Below the pieces are notes generated by a model that did not search any database, had not been told where the DNA came from, and saw only the letters and a program-made list of their open reading frames with translations. The position numbers and the translations under genes are program-made. Positions 23,100-33,681 of a DNA stretch of 64,000 bases are shown piece after piece (position 1 is the first letter of the stretch; each line of letters starts with the position of its first letter). This stretch comes from Morinoia aosen (taxonomy: Eukaryota; Arthropoda; Malacostraca; Amphipoda; Talitridae): the NCBI GenBank assembly GCA_030386875.1, contig CM059576.1, positions 18,418,058-18,482,057 on the forward strand, in the 5' to 3' direction.

Positions 23100-24470
23100 C
23101 GTGTCTACGAAGGTACTATATATATACGGAAACAAGCAGAATGGATAGGATAGGTTGGTCTATGTTAGGTTAGCATGGGTTAGGTCAGAATATGTTATGT
23201 TAGAATCTCTTGAGTAATGTTCACCGAATTTTTTTACGGGTCCACCTAGCTTAACAATGACATTGGTTAAGTTGATTTAGGGTAGGTTTGGTTAGGATAG
23301 GTTAGGTCAGGATAGGATAGGTTAGGCTAGGATATATAGTTAGCATAGGTTACATAATGTTGACGACATTCATCACGGGTCAACGCTATTTTATGTTTGA
23401 CAAATTATATCAGAAAATCTTTGGGTAGCATAGGATAGGTTAGTGTATACGTGGTAGGATAGGTTAGGTTGAAATTTGTTGGGTAATGTTGACCGAATTA
23501 TCTCACGGGTACACCTAGCCTAACGATGACATTGGTTAAGTTATGTTAGGATAGGATGAGATACGTCAGGATATGATAGGTTAGGATATGATAGGTTAGG
23601 ATATGATAGGTTAGGATATGATAGGTTAGGATATGATAGGTTAGGATATGATTGGTTAGGATATGATAGGTTAGGATATGATAGGTTAGGATATGATAGG
23701 TTAGGATATGATAGGTTAGGATATGATAGGTTAGGATATGATAGGTTAGGATATGATAGGTTAGGATATGATAGGTTAGGATATGATAGGTTAGGATACG
23801 ATAGGTTAGGATATGAGAGGTTAGGATAGGTAAAAATATGTTAGGTTAGGATAGGTTAGGTAATGTTGACAGAATTTTATCACGGGTCTACGTTTTTTAT
23901 GCTTGACATATTATCATGATAGGTTTGGTTAGCTTAGGTCAGGAAGATTTAGGTTAGAATATGTTGGGTTAGGATAGCTTAGGTTAGAATGGGTTGTGGT
24001 CGAATTTGTTAGATAATGTTGAGGAAATTTTTTAACGTGTACACGTTTTTTATTTTTGACATATTATCAGTACAACTTTGGTTGGGGCAGGTTAGGATAT
24101 GTTAGGTTAGGGTAGGTTAGGTAGGTTATGTCGACGAATTTTTTTACGGGTTGATGTTTTTTATGTTTTCCTAATTATCAGGATAGCTTCACTTAGGATA
24201 CGATACGTTGAGATAGGATAGGTTAGTATATGTTAGTTTTGGATGAGCTAGGTTAAAATATGTTATATAAGAATTTGTTAGGTAATATTGACCAAATTTT
24301 TTCCCGGGTCCACCTAGCCTTAGGATGACGTTGGTTAAAGTTAGGTTAGGATGGGATATGTTAGGTTAGGATAGATTTGGTTAGCATATGTTAGGACAAG
24401 ATAGGTTAGAATATGTTATGTTCAAATTTGTTAAGGAATGTTGACGGAATTTTCTCATGGGTCCCCAAAG
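23100..24470 (+). repeat. Degenerate TTAGG-like region inside the Helitron
   Basis: The region is dense in GGTTAGG, GGATAGG and ATATGTTAGG, in blocks separated by a longer recurring stretch containing TGTTGACCGAATT, CACGGGTCCACCTAGC and ATGACATTGGTTAAG. The spacing and the long spacer show an element interior, not a telomere. Confidence 0.75.
23556..23825 (+). repeat. 15-bp TTAGG-type tandem array
   Basis: About 17 copies of TTAGGATATGATAGG with an exact 15-bp period and very few variants. Confidence 0.9.
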
Positions 24471-24487
24471 CTTATTGATGACATTGT

Positions 24488-24515
24488 CCGTGGAATTTCC
24501 ACGGGTCCTGCTAGT
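24488..24515 (+). other. Helitron 3' end: hairpin and CTAG|T
   Basis: A perfect 8-bp stem with a one-base loop is followed six bases later by CTAGT. The same arrangement with one stem mismatch is at 59051-59078. Confidence 0.65.
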
Positions 24516-24667
24516 ATTTAATATTTAAAAATTACACAAATGTACACAGCCCGTAAAAAATAACAAAATCAGTGGATTAGGTTCATTACTTATATTCGCG
24601 TTATAGGGTTTATTCTTCATGTCTTATTGTTATTTATTTATTAGTACTTCATTTATATTTTAATCGA

Positions 24668-24953
24668 TCTATATACTTAATTCAGTAACTCAAAATTTGT
24701 CCGAGTCCGTTTAGAAAATTGGCTGAGTCTATATGGTCAAGTGAGGTATTAAATTGAAGCCACTGGTGTCTATATTTGCAGAAAACTATTTATCCATTTT
24801 TTTTCATATATTTTTTTTATTTTTTTTTATTTTTTTTTATTTTTTTTCCTAATTTTTTATTTTTATTTTTATTTTTATTTCTTTTTTTTATTTTATTTTT
24901 TATTTTGAGGCAAGTCGGACAACCCGATACTCGGGTTGAACCGGTAATACTAG
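24668..24953 (+). mobile_element. Short Helitron-like element
   Basis: The 3' end has the classical form: stem CAACCCGA (24920-24927), loop TAC, stem TCGGGTTG (24931-24938), eleven bases, then CTAG at 24950-24953 and a host T. A matching 5' end TCTATATACTTAATTCAG at 24668, preceded by A, is a reasonable guess; two other TCTATAT starts (24728, 24769) are possible. The interior includes a T-rich tract at 24790-24905. Confidence 0.55.
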
Positions 24954-25029
24954 TATAATTGGATATATTACTTGATTATCATTTTCACAGAATTTAATGT
25001 TTGGTTTTGCTATAGAATTCCCAATTGAA

Positions 25030-25379
25030 ATAAAAAAGACCACGACAGCTCGGCCATGTACAGCGTCGGTACGAGAGTGTGGTGTTGTGGTGGTGGTGTT
25101 GGTGTTGGGTGTGGTGACTGTCGTGTGGTGTTGACTGGTGACGGTGATGATCTTGGGCACTTATCTCATATTCATTTGGTAATACTAATATTGAGCACGA
25201 TAACTCTCATATAACATTAGTAGTCATGATATTGAGTGTTTGTCTCACATCGTGATAACGCTTCACTTCACTATCCACACCATGCACCATTTTACAGCAA
25301 CAAACCAGGCACCAGTGAGCCCTTTGGTCGGCATGTAACACTAAATGGTCAGTAACAATTGTCAGTGACTGAAAAAAAC
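25030..25379. other. GT-rich stretch, otherwise no feature
   Basis: A stretch near 25075-25145 is rich in GTGGTG and GTTGG. The open frame on the minus strand here is Thr-rich for that reason only. Confidence 0.4.
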
Positions 25380-25580
25380 ATGAACTTATAGCGCCAATAA
25401 CTCTAATCCGTTGCTGATTAGCTTGTAGATGTTATTGTGCCCATGTATTTGATAACAAAGACTGATCTTATTCTTTATCTTCAACTTTGCAGACTGGTAA
25501 CTGGAGATGGAGCTGGTCGGCGAAGGTTTTTATTGAACTGATTTGTTTTGAATTTATTGGTCGTGAAATCTCTATTGGAT
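25380..25580 (+). repeat. Module C, plus copy
   Basis: This copy matches 27850-28060 (+) and 9170-9340 (-). Landmarks are GCGCCAATAACTCTAATCCG, a GCTGATTAGCTTGTAGATGT block, and GGAGATGGAGCTGGTCGGCG. Confidence 0.55.
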
Positions 25581-25594
25581 TTGATTTCACTAAT

Positions 25595-25765
25595 ACCAGA
25601 ATACTTACCTGAAGTCGACTATATAATGTCTGAGCAGCTCTATTTATTTTATTGTTCCAGTCACAAATCCAATAATAAATCCAATCACAAATCCATCAAT
25701 AATATCAGCATCCAATTCCACTCATGAACTGCATCCAATACTACAATAATCTGTGGCCAATATTG
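25595..25765 (-). repeat. Module D, reverse copy
   Basis: GACTATATAATGTCTGAGCA and a run of ATCCAAT/AATCCAATCACAAATCC repeats mirror 6380-6525 and 32150-32285. It ends with GTGGCCAATATTGGC. Confidence 0.6.
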
Positions 25766-25989
25766 GCAATACGATTCGAATTCCAAATGCGAAAACTGAA
25801 AAATAAATTATGTTGTACAAATTAATTACTTTTTACTTTTAAATCCACATAACACAAAAAAATTATTTCTTCACCCTTTGGGGTGACACAATTATTTACG
25901 ACTCTAATCGAATCAATAATTGTTTTTAAGTCAGATAATTTTCGATGCAGTCTAAATAGTTAGTATATTATTTGAAACTCTTATTTTTC

Positions 25990-26235
25990 GTTTTGAATTG
26001 GCCTCCAATAATGAATGGATCTATAGTTAGGTAGAATTATTTCATATACGTAATTCATTTTACTGTGGTCTGCGTCTCGCTGTCTGCAAGGCTCGGTCTG
26101 CATCTCCTACAAGGAGAATAATACAAAATTTACCCTAACAACTGAACGAAAAGTTCTTTTTACATTACTTTTACAGCCTCTATTGTATTTTACAGCTGTT
26201 TTACTCAGGGATTTTGCCACATACCACAACTACCT
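25990..26235 (-). repeat. Module E, reverse copy without array
   Basis: CTCGCTGTCTGCAAGGCTCG is followed by CTACAAGGAGAATAATACAA and a TTTACAGC-CTCTATTG-TATTTTACAGC stretch. This copy shows the apparent pre-expansion state of the 15-bp array at 18809-21458. Confidence 0.65.
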
Positions 26236-26755
26236 CAACATTTATCACCAGTACTACCACACACCATTGATAAAGTCACACACATCACCGTACATTCCAC
26301 TAACTTGAATCAGTCCCCTTCTAATGCAACCTCAATGCAACCTAGTACACATAGAATATAATTAAATCATATATACTCGAAATAAAAATAGACGCTCTGC
26401 GTGAACGCTCGAAGTTCAGCCAATAGTTGCTGTTGTTTTGGTTGTTCGATGGTAACTTCATTTGATATTTCAGGCTTCATTAAATGGTGTTGTTATTGCT
26501 GTTATGTTTTGTTGCTGTTATTGTTGGTGGGCGTGTGCGCTTGTGGTGGGTATTGGCTGAAGGATTATTGGTTATAGGATGAATAATGTTGCATAAATAA
26601 TGATCTGGTGCTGATTACTGACTTATATGTGATTGTTTAATTTTGGTCAGCTCAATATATAAGGAGAGATAATTAAATATTTATGAATAGAATAAATTGA
26701 GATGGGTTTTGATAAGTTCGATATCACAGTAAATTCAAAGTCACCTCAAATCATG
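26236..26755. other. No gene seen
   Basis: No coding or repeat feature can be supported. Confidence 0.35.
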
Positions 26756-26819
26756 ACCACAACTTTAGGTAGCATGTGAACACACAGGACAACACTTTTA
26801 TGTTTACTTGTGTTAGAGT

Positions 26820-27345
26820 AGCTGCATACCAAAAGACGACAAGCGACAAAGCAGGCGAGAGAGAAAGATGTTTGGCGAGATCTACAGCACACCAAAAGAC
26901 AGCTAGTCTGCTCCTAAATGCCATGGAGAGAGGTTTATACCAAAACAAGCGGTATAAACATGTGTTTGTAACGTTGAGTTTCATTTCTACTTCGTCCCAT
27001 GGCTTTGACAAATGTAATCTGTCACTGTGCTTTGGATCTTTTGACTTCCAAAGGCACAGTACAGCATAAACTTTGGATATGAGGAGTTCAGTCTATGCTG
27101 GAAGAATTGAGCAGCGTACCTTCCTCGTCGACATTTCACAACGCACTGCCAGACGTTTCCCGCTGCAGATTTCGAGCGTGAAACCATCTTCAAGTCGCTT
27201 TCTCGCATCAACTAATCTTCAATCTTTCTCACTCGCTCGCTAGCTTGCTTGTGGTGTGCGCACTCCCATAGGAATAAGTGTATATCGATTCAAGCTTGCT
27301 CGCTTTCTCGCCTCAAATCTTTTGGTGTGCAGGCACCCTTACCCT
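26820..27345. repeat. Inverted short motifs around ACACCAAAAGA
   Basis: ACCAAAAGAC appears at 26828 and CACACCAAAAGACAGCTAG at about 26888. The reverse form, TCTTTTGGTGTG, is at about 27318, together with CGCTTTCTCGCCTC and CTCGCTCGCTAGCTTGC. The pattern suggests a decayed inverted-repeat element about 500 bp long. Open frames on both strands here have no family features. Confidence 0.35.
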
Positions 27346-27849
27346 TTTTGTGTACATATGAAATTTGCACACATACGAATATAACAATTGTCATTTTTTT
27401 AATTCAAGCATAAGTTTTTAAAATAAGTTTAAAAACTTGAAATTTAAAATTATTCTGTAATGTTTGCTCGATAATAAATATCTATGAATTCAAGTAAAAT
27501 CACAACAGGTTTCAACACTCATTACACGTGTTGAAGGTAGGTTACTAGAAGTGCAATTCAGTGGGTGTGACCGTCACGATGTAGTCCCGATACTCACACG
27601 ACCAACTGCTGGCCGGAGGGACCTCACTGCCTCCTTCAAGTCATTCCCCACACTACGTACACCATATGTTTGCACAAAGCGATTCTAAATTCAAATAAAT
27701 TTTTTTGTGAATTTAATTTACTCAACGTTAGCCGAAATCTATCAGACGATAGCAATTTTACTGAATATCTGAGCTTCCTAAAAATATGCAGCCATAGCAA
27801 AACTAGAAATGATTATCCACGTAAGCGATTGTTCGTTTCACATTTCCAA

Positions 27850-28060
27850 AGAAAAACCTGAACTCAATAGCACCAATAAGTCTTATTCGCTGCTAATTGC
27901 CTAATTCGCTAATTTTTAGATATCATTTTGCCCATTTATATTATGAAAAAATATGATCATATTCTGTATTATAACTTCCCAGACTGTTACCCGGAAATGG
28001 AGTTGGTCTCCGGAACGTTTCCATAAACTAACTTGTTTCAAATTCAAAATTCGTGAGATC
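27850..28060 (+). repeat. Module C, second plus copy
   Basis: Parallel to 25380-25580: AGCACCAATAAGTCTTATTC, GCTGCTAATTGCC, CAGACTGTTACCCGGAAATG and GAGTTGGTCTCCGGAACG occur in the same order. Confidence 0.55.
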
Positions 28061-28289
28061 TTTAATATATATGATTTTTATACCATGTGGCTTTCTTCTT
28101 TTTAAACTTTTTGTTTATATTTACATCTTGATATAAAGATTTCAATCTCTTTTTGTTTAGTTAGGGCTGAAATTCTAGAAGTCAGCCAGGTTTGCACTAA
28201 ATTTGTCATGCAGCGTTGAAATTACGTAGTATCGGTGGCTTAATGAAAATAGTAGTAATAATTTTATTTCTGCCCCGCCTGTGGCGGTA

Positions 28290-28625
28290 TAAGCCCTGCG
28301 CGCAGCACGGAGCAGCGCACGTGCCCAGTGACGTCACTGCGGCCGGTGCGAGATCGGGCGAGTGGCGGGGATTGAAGTGAGGTCATCTTTACCATCCGCG
28401 TCAGTACGTCACGACCCCAAATGTTGGGTGCATAAATTCCCTCAGTAGTATGATGTCGCAGATTTCTTCACAGCAGGAGCTTCTCTCCGATTTTGTCCCC
28501 TCAATGTCTGTATTTTTCTGCTGATACGGATGATGGAAAAGTTCGGTCGTGGTTTCCTAGTTGTAGAATTTATGGAAAATGACATTCCATATTATTACGC
28601 TAAGTTAAAGATTTAACCTCTAGTA
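28290..28625 (-). repeat. Module F, copy 3 (-)
   Basis: AGTGACGTCACTGCGGCCGG, CACGACCCCAAATGTTGGGT, TTCTTCACAGCAGGAGCTTC and GGTCGTGGTTTCCTAGTTGT appear in the same order as at 11085-11395. Confidence 0.65.
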
Positions 28626-29100
28626 ATATTTAGATCTATGTTATAGATGGCCCAAAAATTCTAATTCTGTTAAAATTGATAAAAAGTGACTTTCCATTTT
28701 CCTAAGATTAAAGATTAAAATACTATTTTTTAATACGTACGTTATTTAAAAGATTCTGATTGCTGAAATTTCTAATAAATCCACATGTATTGAAATTTTT
28801 CCCCACAGTGGAGATATCTTTCTGTGCAGCAAAGTCACAATTCACAACACAGGAACACCTCCCTCCAGGTGTTCACCACCTTGACTGCACCATCAGACAC
28901 ACACACACCACACACCAGCGTGTAGAAGTCACGTATTCCAGTCACAAACCCTGACTAGAATATTACGAATACCAAGCTTCTCTTTCTATGCTGGACAGCT
29001 CCAAAATTTCCATAGGTATTTCAATTGATTGTAATCATAACAAACAATTTTTGGAAATTAAATATGGAACGAATCATCTTCAAAGTAACGGTATATCTCC
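28626..29100. other. No gene seen
   Basis: A+T-rich sequence with no coding signal. A CACACACACCACACACC microsatellite is near 28898. Confidence 0.35.
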
Positions 29101-29268
29101 CCTATAACTGCCTGTCGATATATATAATATACAAATCCCTCTCCTATAACTTCTCGTCGATATATATAATATACAAATCCCTCTCCTATAACTTCTCGTC
29201 GATATATATAATATACAAATTCCTCTCCTATAACTGCCCGTCGATACACAGTCAAATCTGTGCACAAA
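29101..29268. repeat. 42-bp tandem repeat, four units
   Basis: Unit starts are at 29101, 29143, 29185 and 29227. The shared core is CCTATAACTTCTCGTCGATA, followed by TATATAATATACAAATCC. Forty-two is a multiple of three, hence frames with 14-residue repeats on both strands. Confidence 0.85.
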
Positions 29269-29319
29269 AGCTGGCTGGAATAAAATATTCCATATATACG
29301 CCAGACGCAACAGAATATC

Positions 29320-29945
29320 AATACACCCACACCGATGCGGTAGAGAAGCCACCATCACACACACACTCACCGCACACCTGCGCGTGTACGGCACCTACAC
29401 CACACACCTTCGCGTGTACGGCACCTACACCATACATGTGCGCGTGAACGGCACTTACACCACACACCTGCGATTGTACGTCACCTACACCACACACATG
29501 TGCGTGGACGGCACCTACACCACACACCTGCGCGTGTGCGGCACCTGCGCGTGTGCGGCACCTGCGCGTGTGCGGCACCTGCGCGTGTGCGGCACCTGCG
29601 CGTGTGCGGCACCTGCGCGTGTGCGGCACCTGCGCGTGTGCGGCACCTGCGCGTGTGCGGCACCTGCGCGTGTGCGGCACCTGCGCGTGTGCGGCACCTG
29701 CGCGTGTGCGGCACCTGCGCGTGTGCGGCACCTGCGCGTGTGCGGCACCTGCGCGTGTGCGGCACCTGCGCGTGTACGGCACTTACACCACATACCTGCG
29801 CGTGTACGTCACCTACACCACACACATGTGCGTGGACGGCACCTACACCACACACCTGCGCGTCACCTACACGACACACCCGCGCGAGTATGGCACTTAC
29901 ACCACACACCTCCCCGTGTTCATCACCTACACCTCACACATACGT
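29320..29945. repeat. 17-bp GC-rich array within longer CA-rich repeats
   Basis: About 15 perfect copies of CACCTGCGCGTGTGCGG (17 bp) span 29525-29776. On both sides the same core occurs as longer units with an added ACCTACACCACA stretch. Because 17 is not a multiple of three, all frames cycle and stay open, producing overlapping open frames on both strands that are not genes. The left flank (29330-29360) matches the R-B family around 4840 and 30855. Confidence 0.9.
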
Positions 29946-29949
29946 TCGT

Positions 29950-31410
29950 TCCTGATCCTACACTCGCCAAAATTAGCTCGAAAGCTCCATGATTCGAATG
30001 TTTTTGCTTGACGACGGGAGTACAGAGGTAACGTCATATGCGCTTATGTTGACCATCTTTTACATTGTACAACAAATTTAAAATATGCATAAATACATGT
30101 GATTTCCGAGAATTGTTTTTTTAAGTCTCCTTTGAATGCCATCATCAGTTTAAAGAATATTTTTGGCTTGAAAATGTATATTTTCAGAAATCGTACAGTT
30201 CGCAAGTCATTTTGCCACTCTATCGTGTTAGGGATAACCAAAGTAAATATAAACGGGATTTTTCAGCAGTGAGTTCCAACGCAACACAACGCCCTCATCG
30301 ACAATAGGATGTAACAGTAAATTTAGGTGCTAGTGAATTTGTTAAAACTCATTGTCAACTTATTCTGCACCTAAATACTAAGTAATTTATCACTTATTAT
30401 CGAGTTAACTGAAGTCACGAAATCAAAGAAATATTGAGTCAGCGTTAGATTAATGTTATTCATCCGATATTATTTACAGCATTCTTCTGGGATTAAACGC
30501 CAGTTGTCTCCTTAAATTTATACAACTCAATAAATGTATATATTTTGTGCGTAATTTGTGCCATGTTATCACAATGGGCATGTGGGTGAACACATCAAAT
30601 TGGTTGGTGCGTGTGTCTGTGACGCTCACAAGGACGCTCAATGACCGTATCTGTGATACGAGTTTCACCAGTGCACAAGTACAAGAATATTTTAATGGCG
30701 GGTACTGTTGGCATGGATATATTTGTTGGGCATCCACAGCTGGAGGATTTGTCTGAAGGAAATATCGAATCCCGTCATATTGTACGGGTCGTGTATACTA
30801 GGTACATATAAATCGCCAAGTCATGTGTACCAGAGTATACATACACACACACCGATGAGGCAGAGTAGCCACCATCACACACACAAAACACACACACACA
30901 GAACACACACACAAAACACACACATACACACACATGCACGCGTGTCTATCCGAGCACAATTCGTCATCAATATACGCAGGGCTCCGAAGAAAACCACGGT
31001 ATCGGCTTCAGTTTCAGCTTCCGAGCTCCTGACAAAGGGATCTATGTTTCGTATAGCAGCATTCTCGAAATTTTGAAGCTGGAATATTGAAGCTTGAATA
31101 TAGCATTCTATGTCTTTATTGAGACGTCATTTTACAATAAACCTAAATTGCAAGTTAATTAAATTTTAAAGAATTTTTTGTAAGTTCATGAATTTAAAAA
31201 AGTTTAGCCATTAATGACGTTTTTGGTGGATTAGAAAATATTGAATGGTAAACAAAAGTAAATTAAAACAATGGTGTACGCGAAGTTCACAGGCAAAATA
31301 ATACCCATTTCGCTTATCTGACGTAGTTATACATTTATAAGGATAGTGAATTTACGAAACGTCAATGTCAACTCATTCTAGACCGAATAATATCATCCTA
31401 GCTATTTATT
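29950..31410 (+). repeat. Long dispersed repeat R-B, copy 2
   Basis: Co-linear with 4000-5560. The shared blocks carry AAATATAAACGGGATTTTTC, GAGTTAACTGAAGTCACGAA, CACATCAAATTGGTTGGTGC, TCTGTGATACGAGTTTCACC and TCTTTATTGAGACGTCATTT. This copy includes a CACACA microsatellite at 30845-30935. There is no coding capacity. Confidence 0.65.
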
Positions 31411-31721
31411 ACTGCGTTGAAAATATTCAGATCAGGGAGCACTTCCTCATACACTGTGTTCAGAAATATGTTAGTCACCCCAAAAAGAAAAACAATGATT
31501 TGTTTGATATGTACATGTGAACCAATCAAAAAAATAAGTAATTCGAGGTTCAATATATTTACCCTTTGTGGTTGTTGAGATGAAATTCAACTTCAGTGGT
31601 TTTTAATTCGAATATAAATGAATACAACAATATGCGTTAATTTGAAGGCTGCCTGTTTTGGCACCATCACTCTTTCAGTCGGGTAGAAAGGGTCATTTTG
31701 ACCATCATGTCTGACTCACAT

Positions 31722-32600
31722 TAATTTTGCAGCCCATGGGCTAAGAAGATGATAATTGAAGATATACGGTCCCTAAAGTGTGGGGTGTAACTGAGAAGCT
31801 AGTTTTTTTATGAGTATTGGATCCGTTTTCCGGTATTGGATACACTTACTGGGTATTGGCGCCCGTGTCCAGTATTGGCTACACTAACTGAATATTGGCT
31901 CCCGTGTCCAGTATTGGCTACACTGAGTATTTGCTCCTATGTCCAGTATTAGATACACCTACTGAATATTGGCTCCAGTGTCAAGTATTGAATACAATTA
32001 CTGAGTATTGGCTACCGTGTCGAGTAGTAGATACAATTACTGAGTATTGGTTCCCGTGTCCAGTATTGGATATGTTTTTTCCAAAGGTGAAATATCGATG
32101 TATTATTGGATATTAGCTTAGTCAATATTGGCCACTGATTAATGAATTGGGTGATGATATTATTGATGGATTTGTGAATGGTTTTGTGATTTGATTTATT
32201 ATTGGATTTGTGACTGGAGCAATAAAATAAATAGAGCTACTCAGACATTATATAGTCGACGTCAGGTAAGTATTCTGGTATGAAAACCTGTGAAGAATTC
32301 TCTAAATATTCTGATGAATCATTTAATTCCTACAGACAAATTGTGTTATTCATATGAAAAATAATACTATTTATGGTAATTGAATTAAATAAAATTATGT
32401 ATGAATAATAATTACATTAGTAAGCCTACCGCCCAATACTTAATCAATCTGCGGCCAATATTGGCTGAACTTATTTCCTATATCAGATCGATATTTTTAT
32501 ATCAAACAGTAAATAAGAAAATATCATCCAATACTGAACACGGGAACCTATATTCAGAATTAAACAATTCTCACACGCACACTTTGCAGGCATAACCTGA
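31722..32600. mobile_element. Foldback-like copy of the modular family, with 41-bp units and module D
   Basis: It starts at the family terminus TTTTGCAGCCCATGGGCTAA (about 31725). About seven degenerate 41-bp units follow (31810-32080, GAGTATTGG-CCGTGTCCAGTATTGG type), then a GGCCACTGATTAATG stretch, module D (32150-32285) and an inverted right part (32410-32600) containing GGCCAATATTGGCTGAACTT and ATCATCCAATACTG. The overall arrangement equals 6110-6890. Confidence 0.6.
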
Positions 32601-32829
32601 CAATACTTGGCTGAAGAATATGGAATGTCATGTCCATGAACTTTTTATATAATCAAAAATTTTCAAGCCTTTTATAACCTACACGTGAACAGATGTTAGC
32701 GATTAAATCTTCAACTTAGCTAATAACATGGAACGTCATTTTTAATAAAGTTTACCAGAATCAGATTTTTTCGAGGCTTAATAACTAACATATAAAAAAT
32801 TACATAAGGGTAAATCCTCGACTTTGTTT

Positions 32830-33062
32830 AACAATATAGAATGTCATTTTCCATAAACTCCACAACTAGGAAACCACGACCGAACTTTTCCATCAGTATT
32901 GGCAGAAAAATACAGACATTGAGGGGACAATCCCGGAGAGAAGCTCCTGCTGTGAAGAAATCTGCGACATCATGCGTTGGAACTGAGGGAATTTATGCAC
33001 CCAACATTTGGGGTCGTGACGTACTGACGTGGATGGTAAAGATGACCTCACTTCAGTCCCCG
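32830..33062 (+). repeat. Module F, copy 4 (+)
   Basis: CTAGGAAACCACGACCGAAC, TTGGCAGAAAAATACAGACA, AGAAGCTCCTGCTGTGAAGA and CACCCAACATTTGGGGTCGT occur in the order seen in the other copies. It ends at TTCAGTCCCCGCC. Confidence 0.65.
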
Positions 33063-33506
33063 CCCTACATACAATGTCACATGGAAGCCACGTGGTTAGA
33101 TGCTGGTTACGTGGATTTTAGTTGGCAAAATGGATTTACCACTGAATACACTCATCATAGCCATATTAGTACGTTGCATGCTGGATTTGATACGTGGGGT
33201 CCACGTGTGATTTCCTATTAGCTACCACATTGCCTTCAAATAAATTTTTCCACATGGGAGGCACGTGTGTATGTAACGTACTTGCTTATGAACGGCTTTT
33301 AAGAAAATATTGTGTATATATACATAACAAAATTTTTGTTATTTGTTTTTGATGAAATGTCAAAGATTCCATTCAGAGCACATATTAAATTCTGCATTTA
33401 TAACCAATTACCCGTTTACACATCGGATTAGTCCCAAATTTACTATTATTTGCTTGATGGTCAAAAATATGTACGTTATTATTTGTAGTATTCAGGGTCA
33501 AGCTGA
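33063..33506. other. No gene seen
   Basis: CACGTG-type motifs recur between 33080 and 33270 (CCACGTGG, CCACGTGTG, GCACGTGTG). No element or gene is recognised. Confidence 0.3.
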
Positions 33507-33681
33507 CCGGCGTGCCAAATTGCGACCAGTCGCGCGAACGGAAACTCGAACGCACTCTTTCTCCCTAAAAACAGGGTAAAGAAGACCGGCAGGCGGCAGC
33601 ACAGGGACTTCATATAGCCGTTAGGTACAGAATTTCTGGAGATTTCTTGAGTTCACCTCGTGCGACTTTACACTTAAGTTT
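33507..33681 (+). repeat. Left terminal segment of the foldback arm
   Basis: This 175-bp sequence does not belong to the 182-bp repeat. It is mirrored at 52766-52940 with very few changes (for example CAGCAC versus CAGCAG, CATATAGCC versus CATAACGCC). It ends in CACTTAAGTTT, where the BEL element entered. Confidence 0.75.

Larger units (their letters stand above)
21832..24514 (+). mobile_element. Helitron-like non-autonomous element, long copy
   Basis: The 5' end TCTATATATTAATACGCT starts at 21832 after a host A. The 3' end is an 8-bp-stem hairpin CCGTGGAA-T-TTCCACGG (24488-24504), six bases, then CTAG at 24511-24514 followed by a host T. Helitrons are known to begin with TC, to end with a hairpin then CTRR, and to insert between A and T. 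A short relative at 58483-59077 shares both ends. The interior is a T-rich tract then degenerate TTAGG-like sequence with a recurring block containing CACGGGTCCACCTAGC. No helicase or Rep frame is present. Confidence 0.65.

Noticed and set aside
23556..23825. Telomere or interstitial telomeric tract
   Set aside because: The period is 15 bp, not 5, and the tract lies inside a Helitron-like element with defined ends.
29318..30011. Overlapping open frames on both strands rich in Arg, His, Cys and Thr
   Set aside because: The 17-bp unit lacks stops in all phases, so every frame stays open. This is a repeat artefact.
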